Assembly (NCBI GenBank): GCA_029562645.1
Contig: JAKQUI010000003.1
Span: 248,001-312,000, forward strand
Origin: Spirochaetota bacterium
GTDB taxonomy: Bacteria; Spirochaetota; UBA4802; JAKQUI01
Direction of reading: 5' to 3'
DNA: 64,000 bases
Shown here: positions 25,758 to 33,302 of the stretch, one piece after another
Numbering within the stretch: position 1 is the first letter of the stretch
How the letters are laid out: each line of letters begins with the position of its first letter
Translations under genes and position numbers: made by a program
The notes under the pieces: model-generated
Seen by the model: the letters and a program-made list of their open reading frames with translations, nothing else
What the model was told of the DNA's origin: nothing
Database searches by the model: none

Positions 25758-28700
25758 TCAGGGACGAAGTTTCTTCACGATGACCTGGAGCGATTCCGTA
25801 TCGGGAAGGATGAGCAGGTTGCCGATCACCTTGTCGTCTTCGTAATAAAAATCGGTCTCCATGAGCAGCGCGTAATCGTTGGAGATGTTGTGCAGCACCA
25901 GCATGGAGTCGAGGATCGACTGCATGAAATCATGGACCACCGTCGGGACCGTCGGCTTGATCGCCAGGTTGATCTTCTCGGAGAACACGTTCACCACCGA
26001 GGAGCCCACGATATTCGTGATCTCCTTGAGCGCGGATTCGCCGTCCTCGTCGATCGTCTTCACGTCGCTTACCGGCTTGCCATACAGGAGGCTGATGAGT
26101 TCGAAACCGGATTCCTCGATAAAGCTAAACAGGACCGTGCCCCGGATGTCACCCGTCAGGGGCATGTATACGCCGATGAACACGTTGTCGATGCGTCCCA
26201 CGAACTCGGGGATCTTCTCGATGGGGAGAACGCGCACCTCGGGAATGGTGAGGTCGATGCGTTTCCCCAGCACCTTGGAGAGCGATTCCGCCGCGTTGGC
26301 GGCGCCGACATTGGACACCACCTGCACGCGCGACAGGTCTTCGCGCGTCATGCCCAGCGAGCGCATGATGTGATCGTCGGTCGTTCCCGACTCCGCGGCC
26401 GTCTTGATGGTATCCTTCAGGTCTTGCCGAAAGCCGTCGAGCGTCTCCTGGACGCGTTTCTTGATCTCCTCGTCCTCGTCGTCGTCAACGGCGGTGCGCG
26501 GCGGCTCGGCGGCCACCCTGGTCAGGAGATCGGCGACGGGCTCGTCGCCCTTCGCGATTCCGGCCATCACCGGTCGCTGCGCGTCCACCGGCTTCTCGGC
26601 GGACTTCGCGTCCGTCACCCGCTGGGCGCTTATTGAAAACGGCTCGTAGTCCTTGAAATCACCGCGCGCCGATTCGGCTGGCGCGGACGCTTCGCGCGAT
26701 CCACCGGAAAAACCATCGTCCGTTTTAGGCGCGGTTGTCTTTCCATGGAGATCGATGCGCTCGGCGGAAACCTCCTTGATCTCGTCAATCCGCGCATCGA
26801 GGGCTTTTTTGCGGTCCCGACGCATCAGGAAGTCCTGGTCATTGATCACCTTGTTGATCATCGAGGCGATATCCAGAATCAGACAGATGCTGCCGTCCCC
26901 GAGGATCGAGGCGCCCGCGAGGCCCTCGACCGTCGCGTAGTTCTGCTCGAGGGACTTGATGACGATCTCCTGCTTGCCCTCGAGATAATCGACGAGAAGC
27001 CCCACCTTGCGGTTCCCGTACCCGACCACGACCACCGGGATGCGCGTATTTCCGCCCAGCGCCGAGTCGAGCGCGACGAACTCGTTGAGGCGCAGAAGCG
27101 ACAGGATCTCGCCGCGGAGGTTGATCACCTCGTGGCCCTCGATGGTGGTGATGTCCGACTCCGCGACCTTGATGGTTTCGATCACGTCGGAAAGCGGGAT
27201 CGCGTACATCTCGCGATTCACCTTTACCATGATCGCCGGGATGATGGCCAGGGTGATGGGGAAGGAGAGCACGAACCTCGTTCCCATGCCGGGCTCGGTC
27301 TCGATGGCCACGTTCCCGTTGAGCTCGCTCACGACCTCCTTGACCACGTTCATGCCAACGCCGCGTCCCGAGATGTCGGTGATCACCTTCGCCGTCGAGA
27401 ACCCGGGGGCGAAAATAAAATTGAAGATGTCCTCGTTGTCCATGCTGGCGATCATCTCCGCCGTCGCCAGCCCCTTCTCCATCGCCTTGCGCTTGATGCT
27501 GTCGATGTCGAGCCCGCGGCCGTCGTCGGCCACCTCGACGAATATCTGGTTGCCGCCCTGGTAGGCGTTCAGGGTGATGGTGGCCACCTCGGCCTTTCGC
27601 ATCGCGACACGCTCGCTGGCCGTCTCGATGCCGTGATCGATGGCATTGCGCAGCAGGTGCATCAGCGGCTCGCCGATCGAGTCGATCACCTTTTTGTCGA
27701 GCTCGGTCTCCTCGCCCAGGATCTTGAGGTTCACCTTCTTGTCAAACTCCATGGCCAGGTCGCGCACCAGGCGCTTGAAGCGCGTGAGCACCTGCCCGAT
27801 GGGAACCATCCGCGTTTTCATGATGCCGCTCTGCAGATCCTTCGCGATCCGCGACATCTGTTCCATGCGGTTCTTAAACTCGTTCACCAGCGCCTTGTCC
27901 ATGTCGCGGCGGCGCAGGTCCTCATACAATCGATAGAAGCCGGAATTCGCGATCACCAACTCGCCGACATTGTTGAGCAGCAGGTCCAGCTTGTCGATGG
28001 ACACGCGGACGGTCTTGAGAATGGCGCCCTTGCTCCCTTCGGCCCGTTGAACGGCCTCGGGGTGCGCCGCTTCGTCCTCGTCTTTCTCCTCGCCAATCTC
28101 TATCTCGGCCTCGGCCTCATCCTCCTCCGGACGAACAACCTCTTCCTCCTCGGCCTCCGCAGCGACATCCACCGGCTTCTTCTGCTCCTCCTTTTTTTCG
28201 GAGATGAGAGTTTGCTCCTCGCGGAAGGTCAATGCGGTCTTGCCATTGACCTGCGAGACGGCGATGTCCCGAAGGTCCACCCGGTAGATCAGGTCGACGT
28301 CGCAGGCGGCGCGGATCGCGTCCAGGTTCTCGTCGGTGAGCACGATCACCTTGAACACGTTGGGCATCTGCTTCTCGCTGAGGTCCTCGACGTCCGGAAT
28401 GCTCCTGACCACCGTGCCGATCTTTTCAATATTATTGAGCACGAGCTGCGCCTTCATCCACTTCATGACGGCGGCGGGATCGATGAACACGGTCACGTCG
28501 TAGCCCAACATCCCGGCGTCCACGCCCTGCCTGATGGCGCGCATATCGTCGGCGGAAAGAACGAGTTTGGGGACATCTTCATCGGGGGCGGCGGGACGCG
28601 TCGGCGCCTCCACGGGTTTTGCGGAAGGCGTGGCGGATTTCTCGGGCGCCGCAGGCTTGGCGTCCGTTTCCGATTCGCTGATCCTCTGGAGCTCGGCAAT

Positions 28701-29054
28701 GACGCCACCCATGGGTACCTTGGGCTCGTTCCCCGAAGACACCGCGCTGATGACCGCATTGATGACGTCGAAACTTTTAAACAACGCCTGCACCACGGGG
28801 CGCGTGACCGACATCGTGCCGTCGCGGATCCCCTGCAGGAGGTTTTCCATTTTATGGGCGAGATCGGAGAGATCGTTGAGCCCCACGAATGCGGCCGAGC
28901 TTTTCAGGGAATGGGCGGCGCGGAAAATATTGTTGATGATCTCGCTGTCGTTGGGACGGCTCTCAAGCTCCAGCAGGTTCTGATTGAGCTCCTGCAGCTG
29001 TTCGTCGGCCTCTTCGAGGAAGATGTCCTGATATTCGCCCAGTGAAAATGCCAT
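25758..29054 (-). CDS. cheA: CheA histidine kinase with C-terminal CheC-type phosphatase domain
   Basis: The product has 1098 residues, far longer than usual CheA. The order is an HPt domain with H48 (RAAHSLKSSA), a P2-like domain (about 165-285), an acidic linker, dimerisation helices, a kinase domain (LMHLLRNAIDHG, VADDGRGLD, DISGRGVGM) and a CheW-like domain. After a Ser/Ala/Pro-rich linker, a CheC/FliY-type domain runs from about 903 to the end. Its second active site fits the family pattern (S1007, E1011, N1014, P1037). In the first, Glu is replaced by Val912 while N915 and P938 remain. The protein could therefore both make and remove CheY phosphate. It is 16 bases from cheW and 16 from cheB. 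Confidence 0.92.
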   Translation of the reverse strand: MAFSLGEYQDIFLEEADEQLQELNQNLLELESRPNDSEIINNIFRAAHSLKSSAAFVGLNDLSDLAHKMENLLQGIRDGTMSVTRPVVQALFKSFDVINAVISAVSSGNEPKVPMGGVIAELQRISESETDAKPAAPEKSATPSAKPVEAPTRPAAPDEDVPKLVLSADDMRAIRQGVDAGMLGYDVTVFIDPAAVMKWMKAQLVLNNIEKIGTVVRSIPDVEDLSEKQMPNVFKVIVLTDENLDAIRAACDVDLIYRVDLRDIAVSQVNGKTALTFREEQTLISEKKEEQKKPVDVAAEAEEEEVVRPEEDEAEAEIEIGEEKDEDEAAHPEAVQRAEGSKGAILKTVRVSIDKLDLLLNNVGELVIANSGFYRLYEDLRRRDMDKALVNEFKNRMEQMSRIAKDLQSGIMKTRMVPIGQVLTRFKRLVRDLAMEFDKKVNLKILGEETELDKKVIDSIGEPLMHLLRNAIDHGIETASERVAMRKAEVATITLNAYQGGNQIFVEVADDGRGLDIDSIKRKAMEKGLATAEMIASMDNEDIFNFIFAPGFSTAKVITDISGRGVGMNVVKEVVSELNGNVAIETEPGMGTRFVLSFPITLAIIPAIMVKVNREMYAIPLSDVIETIKVAESDITTIEGHEVINLRGEILSLLRLNEFVALDSALGGNTRIPVVVVGYGNRKVGLLVDYLEGKQEIVIKSLEQNYATVEGLAGASILGDGSICLILDIASMINKVINDQDFLMRRDRKKALDARIDEIKEVSAERIDLHGKTTAPKTDDGFSGGSREASAPAESARGDFKDYEPFSISAQRVTDAKSAEKPVDAQRPVMAGIAKGDEPVADLLTRVAAEPPRTAVDDDEDEEIKKRVQETLDGFRQDLKDTIKTAAESGTTDDHIMRSLGMTREDLSRVQVVSNVGAANAAESLSKVLGKRIDLTIPEVRVLPIEKIPEFVGRIDNVFIGVYMPLTGDIRGTVLFSFIEESGFELISLLYGKPVSDVKTIDEDGESALKEITNIVGSSVVNVFSEKINLAIKPTVPTVVHDFMQSILDSMLVLHNISNDYALLMETDFYYEDDKVIGNLLILPDTESLQVIVKKLRP

Positions 29055-29070
29055 GGTCGTGCACCCGCCG

Positions 29071-29640
29071 TTATTTCGCCTGTTCGCCCAGGGCGGCCTT
29101 GCGCCCCTCGTCCGAGAACAGGATATTGTCGAGATTCAGAATCACGATGAGACGGTCGCGCATCCGCCCAATGCCGGTGATAAACTCCTCGGACACCCCC
29201 TCGATGAGATCCGACGGCGGGTCGATATTGCCCTCCGGCAGCCGCACCACCTGGTACACATTGTCCACCAAGAGCCCCACGAGCTTCTCGCCCGTCTCCA
29301 CCACGATCACGCGCGTGAGGTCGGTGATCTGGCCGGACGGGAAATCGAACCGGATGCGGACGTCGACGATGGGGATCACGTTCCCGCGGAGGTTGATGAC
29401 GCCCTTGATGAAATCCGGCGTATTGGGAAGCCGCGTGATCTCGGGCATGCGGAGTATCTCATGCACGGAGAGGATGTTGATGCCGAACTCGACCTCCTCC
29501 AGAAGAAAGCTCACGAACTGCATCACGCTGGAGTCCGCCATCAGCTCGGCGTCTATCTTGGATCGCACCCCGGCCTCCGATCCCTCGATCGGAACGCCGT
29601 GGAAGTTCTTTTGCTTTTCGAGGAGTTCTTCTAATCCCAT
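29071..29640 (-). CDS. cheW: Chemotaxis coupling protein CheW
   Basis: The product has 189 residues. The CheW domain covers about 45-175, with VSFLLEEVEFGINILSVHEI, then PDFIKGVINLRGNVIPIVD and GLLVDNVYQVV. It couples receptors to CheA. An N-terminal extension of about 40 residues precedes the domain. It is the first chemotaxis gene after zapA (45-base gap). Confidence 0.93.
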   Translation of the reverse strand: MGLEELLEKQKNFHGVPIEGSEAGVRSKIDAELMADSSVMQFVSFLLEEVEFGINILSVHEILRMPEITRLPNTPDFIKGVINLRGNVIPIVDVRIRFDFPSGQITDLTRVIVVETGEKLVGLLVDNVYQVVRLPEGNIDPPSDLIEGVSEEFITGIGRMRDRLIVILNLDNILFSDEGRKAALGEQAK

Positions 29641-29685
29641 ACCCGCTGTCCTTTTCGCATCATGGCCAACCGCCGCGGCGCGATG

Positions 29686-30009
29686 TTACCGGCGCGGCGT
29701 CTCCGCCGCATTGAGCACGTCGCCGATAAGCCCTTCGTCGAGCATCGAGATGAGCGCGCGCGCTCGTTTCTCGATTGCGTCGGACACGTTCGTCTTCGAG
29801 TCCCTGATCTGGTAATACTCATCGGCGATGTTCAGCGCCGCCAGGATCGCCACCTGCGCCGCGCTCGCCCCGGGAAGTCCCGCGCTCACCTCGTCCATCT
29901 TGTCGTTCACGAATTCGGCCAGCGTGAGGATGTACTCCGGCGGCGCCTCGCCCTGGATATTGTAATAGCTCCCGAAAATTCTGACCCTGATCTTGTTGTC
30001 CACGGACAT
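29686..30009 (-). CDS. zapA: Cell division protein ZapA
   Basis: The product has 107 residues. The ZapA N-terminal beta hairpin (VRVRIFGSYYNIQGEAPPEY) and the following helix (VNDKMDEV, then QVAILAALNIADEYY) are clear. It cross-links FtsZ filaments. It is 20 bases downstream of a ZapB-like coiled-coil gene, so the two division factors are produced together and share a transcript with cheW-cheA-cheB. Confidence 0.88.
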   Translation of the reverse strand: MSVDNKIRVRIFGSYYNIQGEAPPEYILTLAEFVNDKMDEVSAGLPGASAAQVAILAALNIADEYYQIRDSKTNVSDAIEKRARALISMLDEGLIGDVLNAAETPRR

Positions 30010-30029
30010 CCCCCGGGAGGCCGCACCGC

Positions 30030-30827
30030 CTACTTCGCGTCCTCTTCGATGATGAGAAACTCGTCATCGTCGCTTTCGACGATCGTGCTCTTGCTCGGCT
30101 GCTTGCCCTCGGTCTTCTTCGCCGCGGACGGCGACGCCTTCGGCGGCTTGGACGAACCCTCCGAGTCGTCGATGATGATCGTGTCGTCGTCGATATCGTC
30201 GATGACGATCTCGTCGTCATCGTCCTCGAGCAGGATGATCTCGTCGTCGTCGGCATCCGCGGCCTTCTCGAGCTTCACGTCGCCCGACGCCTCGAAGTCG
30301 GTATCGTCGTCAATGATGATGATGTCCTCGTCCTCCTCCTCGACCTTCGCCGGCTCAGGCTTCAAGGGAGCGGACGCGGCGGGGATCGATGCGGCGGGGG
30401 CCGACGATGCCGCAAAACCGGCCTTCATCGGTGATTCCGCGGCGCGCGGTTCCTCGCGACGGGGCGCGGGTTTTGCGGGCGGCTCTTCGCGCATCGGGGC
30501 TTCGGCGCGGGTCGACGGCGAGCCGGCCGGTGCCGCCCCGCCCTGGACGCCCTCGAGCTTCCCGAGCAGACCGATGATCTTGCGCTCGAGAACGGCCTCC
30601 TTCTCCTTGAGGTTGGCGAGCTCCCGCGTGGCGGCGTCGAGCTCGCGCTTGATCTCCTCGACCTCTTTTTCCTTCTCCTCGAGCGCCAGCTTCGCGTCCT
30701 CGGCCTGCGTCTTCAATACGTCATTGTCCGCTTCAAGCTTGGCGTTCTCCGTACGCAGGTCGCTGATCAGCTGTAACGCCTTTATGACCCTGCTTTCAAG
30801 TTCTTCAAGCTGTTGCATCGATATCAT
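30030..30827 (-). CDS. ZapB-like coiled-coil protein with acidic C-terminal tail
   Basis: The product has 265 residues. Residues 1 to about 95 are a continuous coiled coil beginning LEELESRVIKALQLISDL, similar to ZapB. A Pro/Ala-rich linker follows. The rest is extremely acidic, with repeated Ile/Asp blocks such as DIIIIDDDTDF and DEIVIDDIDDDTIIIDD, and ends DEFLIIEEDAK. Position directly upstream of zapA supports a division role by inference. The acidic repeats are unlike ordinary ZapB, which is about 80 residues. Their function is unknown; they could mimic FtsZ-tail-like linear motifs or be disordered spacers. Confidence 0.6.
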   Translation of the reverse strand: MISMQQLEELESRVIKALQLISDLRTENAKLEADNDVLKTQAEDAKLALEEKEKEVEEIKRELDAATRELANLKEKEAVLERKIIGLLGKLEGVQGGAAPAGSPSTRAEAPMREEPPAKPAPRREEPRAAESPMKAGFAASSAPAASIPAASAPLKPEPAKVEEEDEDIIIIDDDTDFEASGDVKLEKAADADDDEIILLEDDDDEIVIDDIDDDTIIIDDSEGSSKPPKASPSAAKKTEGKQPSKSTIVESDDDEFLIIEEDAK

Positions 30828-30841
30828 GATTGCATCCTCCG

Positions 30842-30955
30842 CGGTTTCCTGGTCTGCTGTGCGACATCAGGGACGGGCCCCGTTCGGCTCCGCCGGCCGC
30901 TGTAAGCCCCTGGTAGAATTTTCGGCCACAGGCACGGTAAACCTGAATTGAACCG
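30842..30955 (-). ncRNA. Candidate structured leader RNA (6S-like long hairpin) upstream of zapB-zapA
   Basis: On the minus strand three nested pairings are visible: CGGTT/AACCG (30951-30955 with 30842-30846), CTGTG/CACAG (30927-30931 with 30857-30861) and CAGGGGC/GTCCCTG (from 30912 and 30868 inward). An inner GGCC/GGCC stem lies inside them. Together they form one long, interrupted hairpin of 114 bases. A TATAAA box (30967-30972) sits a few bases upstream. 6S RNA also forms a long bulged hairpin and lies near zapA in some bacteria, but this is shorter than typical 6S. It could also be a leader controlling the operon. Confidence 0.3.
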
Positions 30956-31036
30956 TTTATTGTACCTTTATACATGCGGTGAATTAAATCAAGTATTTTT
31001 ATTTGAATTTTCCAAGCGCGCCGCGGCCGCTGCCCG

Positions 31037-31987
31037 TTAAAACTGATAACTGCCCTCAATGCCAAACGCGTTGCGCATGTGTCGACGCTCATTTCCAAGG
31101 CTGGTCGCGCCATAGAGGCCTAGATACAGGGATTCAAGGACAAAAAACCGGACGCCTGCCGATACCAGGACGGGATTGACGAGCGAACCCTCGATGGGGA
31201 TGGCGTCCGGGCCGAGGTCGCCACGGGTAAGCCGGCGGGCATGGTACAGCTCGGCATAGGGGATCACCGGATAAAAGGCGTTGGTGTTGACGGCCGCCGA
31301 GAAAATGAAATAATCGTTTTTGAGGCGCTCGCGCGCCAGGAAGCTGTCGGGTGAGGTGTAATCGAGCCCGAAGACCGTGCGGAAGGTCCGCTCCTCGGCG
31401 GGGTTGAGGGAAAGCCCGCTGTAGAACTCCTCGTCGCCCCCCTCGCGAAGCACATACAGGAGATTGAGATGCACGTGCAGCCGCCAGACGTCGACCTGCA
31501 TCACCGGGCCCAGGGCAAGCTCATTGTTCCCGAAGGCGGCGCCGTGCCAATCGCTCTCGGCATATGCGTCGCGGCCCGTCGGGAACCGGAATCGGCCCAC
31601 AAGGCCAATATGGAACCGGTCATCAAAGCCGTCCGTGAGATAATACCAGATCTTGAGGAAGGAATCGCCCAGCTCGCTGCGTTCGGAACCCGGCGCATGG
31701 CGATGCACATACTGGAACCCGATCCAAATGGAAAGGTCCGGGACGATCCCCAGGCCCAGCCAGGCATTGTCCCGACGGTACTGAACGCCCGCGCGCGCGT
31801 CGATGAACTCCTCGCGAAGCAGGAGTTCGACCGAGCCCTCGGGAAGGGTGTTGATGGTTTCGGTGAGCGGAAGGGACGCGCGTGCGGTCTCAACGGGGCC
31901 CGCAAACGCGACAAGCGCCGCACAGACGGCGCTTGTTATACATCGACGGATTGGCGCGGCGCTTGATATGCTCGCCGGGGTTTTCAC
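31037..31987 (-). CDS. Putative outer-membrane beta-barrel protein
   Basis: The product has 316 residues. A signal peptide (core about 18-32, cut near ARA-S) is followed by many alternating amphipathic strands with aromatic belts (DLSIWIGFQYVH, HIGLVGRFRFPTG, YLGLYGATSLG). The protein ends in Phe (EGSYQF), the typical signal for BAM-mediated insertion. I do not recognise the family. It starts only 16 bases after rplT, so it may share the ribosomal protein transcript. Confidence 0.65.
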   Translation of the reverse strand: MKTPASISSAAPIRRCITSAVCAALVAFAGPVETARASLPLTETINTLPEGSVELLLREEFIDARAGVQYRRDNAWLGLGIVPDLSIWIGFQYVHRHAPGSERSELGDSFLKIWYYLTDGFDDRFHIGLVGRFRFPTGRDAYAESDWHGAAFGNNELALGPVMQVDVWRLHVHLNLLYVLREGGDEEFYSGLSLNPAEERTFRTVFGLDYTSPDSFLARERLKNDYFIFSAAVNTNAFYPVIPYAELYHARRLTRGDLGPDAIPIEGSLVNPVLVSAGVRFFVLESLYLGLYGATSLGNERRHMRNAFGIEGSYQF

Positions 31988-32003
31988 TCCGCACCCGGCG
32001 AAA

Positions 32004-32360
32004 TTACGCGGCCGCCCCCTTCACCTTGCCCACGATCGCCTTGAAGGCGCCCATGTCGGTCACGGCGATGTCCGCGAGCATCTTGCGGTCTATCTGGATC
32101 CCGGCGGCCCCCATCCCGGCAATCAGCCGGCTGTAGGAGATGCCGCACAGGCGCGCCGCCGCGTTGATGCGGACGATCCACAGGGTGCGGAAATCACGCT
32201 TCTTCGCGCGACGGTGAATATACGAGTTCTGCAGGGCCCGACGCCGTGCGTCCTTCGCCGTGCGGTAGAGGTTCTTCCGGGCGCCCCTGAATCCCTTCGC
32301 GTCCTTTAATACCTTGCTTCTTCGTTTCCGGTGCACAAGCCCGGTTGTTGCTCGTGGCAT
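32004..32360 (-). CDS. rplT: 50S ribosomal protein L20
   Basis: The product has 118 residues, with the typical L20 N-terminus (MPRATTGLVHRKRRSKVLK, then AKGFRGARKNLYRTA) and the conserved RTLWIVRINAAAR segment. It is needed for early 50S assembly and, in many bacteria, represses its own operon. It lies in the classic infC-rpmI-rplT order. Confidence 0.97.
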   Translation of the reverse strand: MPRATTGLVHRKRRSKVLKDAKGFRGARKNLYRTAKDARRRALQNSYIHRRAKKRDFRTLWIVRINAAARLCGISYSRLIAGMGAAGIQIDRKMLADIAVTDMGAFKAIVGKVKGAAA

Positions 32361-32396
32361 AACACTACTCCTCTCTACTGGTAAAAGCCGCGCGCC

Positions 32397-32600
32397 CTAG
32401 GCGCGTCCGTACGGCATCATTCTCTTGATCTTCTCGGTTTCCGAGGTCGAGGCGGTGGTCGCCTTGCGCAGGCGCCGTTTGCGCTTGGAGGGCTTCGCCT
32501 CGAGCAGATGGCTCTTGAAGCCGTTCGCCTTCTTCACTTTCCCGTTCTTGGTGATCTTGAAGCGCTTCGCCGCGCCCCGGTTCGTTTTCATCTTCGGCAT
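32397..32600 (-). CDS. rpmI: 50S ribosomal protein L35
   Basis: The product has 67 residues with the L35 pattern ([17 protein letters not shown], then RKRRLRKAT). It is very basic. It sits between infC and rplT with gaps of 28 and 36 bases. Confidence 0.97.
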   Translation of the reverse strand: MPKMKTNRGAAKRFKITKNGKVKKANGFKSHLLEAKPSKRKRRLRKATTASTSETEKIKRMMPYGRA

Positions 32601-32628
32601 CGGTGGTTCCCCTTTTCGTGTGCGACTG

Positions 32629-33195
32629 CTACTCGGCTTTATTCTTTTTCGATCCCGACGACGGCGTCGGGCTCATGATCATGGTGATATTGCGCCCCTC
32701 CTGGGACGCCTTCTTCTCGATTACGGCGACATCCTGCAGGTCGTTCTGGACGTTCTCCATTACCTTGAATCCCAGCTGGCTGTGAACGATCTCGCGCCCG
32801 CGAAACATGATGGTGAACTTGACCTTGTCCCCATCGGCGAGGAAATCGCGCGCATGCTTCACCTTGTGCGCATAGTCGTGGCTGTCGATGGACGGCCGCA
32901 TCTTGATTTCCTTGATGTGAATGATCTTCTGTCGCTTCTTGGCCTCTTTCGCTCTCTTGATCTGCTCGAACCGGAATTTGCTATAGTCGATGATCTTGAC
33001 GACCGGCGGGCTCTGGTCGGGCGATATCTCCACCAGGTCGAGGTCCTTCTCGCGTGCAATGCGGATCGCCTCGTCGCGTGCGATAACAACGGGCTCGCTA
33101 CCCTCGCCGATCAACCGGACCGATTCGGCGCGTATCTGGTCGTTGATGCGGTGCCGCTTGCTATCGTTCCTGTCTTTTGTGTCGAACCTGCTGAT
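32629..33195 (-). CDS. infC: Translation initiation factor IF-3, apparent AUC start codon
   Basis: The product has 188 residues. The frame reads through the conserved N-terminal IF-3 sequence ([19 protein letters not shown]) upstream of the first in-frame ATG at 33114, which would remove it. Going further upstream, a TAA stop appears seven bases before an ATC at 33193-33195, and a perfect AGGAGG lies six bases from that ATC. The start is therefore most likely AUC. Many infC genes use AUU or similar codons for autoregulation by IF-3. Downstream domains ([24 protein letters not shown]) are complete. Confidence 0.9.
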   Translation of the reverse strand: MSRFDTKDRNDSKRHRINDQIRAESVRLIGEGSEPVVIARDEAIRIAREKDLDLVEISPDQSPPVVKIIDYSKFRFEQIKRAKEAKKRQKIIHIKEIKMRPSIDSHDYAHKVKHARDFLADGDKVKFTIMFRGREIVHSQLGFKVMENVQNDLQDVAVIEKKASQEGRNITMIMSPTPSSGSKKNKAE

Positions 33196-33201
33196 ACATT
33201 A

Positions 33202-33207
33202 CCTCCT
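33202..33207 (-). promoter_or_regulatory. Ribosome-binding site fixing the infC start
   Basis: AGGAGG on the minus strand, six bases from the ATC at 33193-33195. An overlapping ATG (33196-33198) opens only a 12-codon frame, so the Shine-Dalgarno distance supports the AUC start of IF-3. Confidence 0.65.
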
Positions 33208-33263
33208 CGCGCCCATGATCATGCCGTCATCGGATCGCGCACATCGGGCGCGTAAAATGAGCA

Positions 33264-33292
33264 AGTAGAGAAACATTCGCCGATATTGTCAA
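33264..33292 (-). promoter_or_regulatory. Sigma70-type promoter of infC-rpmI-rplT
   Basis: On the minus strand TTGACA (33287-33292), a 17-base spacer and TCTACT (33264-33269) lie directly after the thrS stop. The start near 33257 gives a leader of about 60 bases to infC. Confidence 0.6.
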
Positions 33293-33302
33293 AGATTTTT
33301 TT

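Noticed and set aside
26745-29045. 766-codon plus-strand open frame opposite cheA
   Set aside because: Antisense shadow of cheA; its translation is His/Asp/Leu-rich without motifs.
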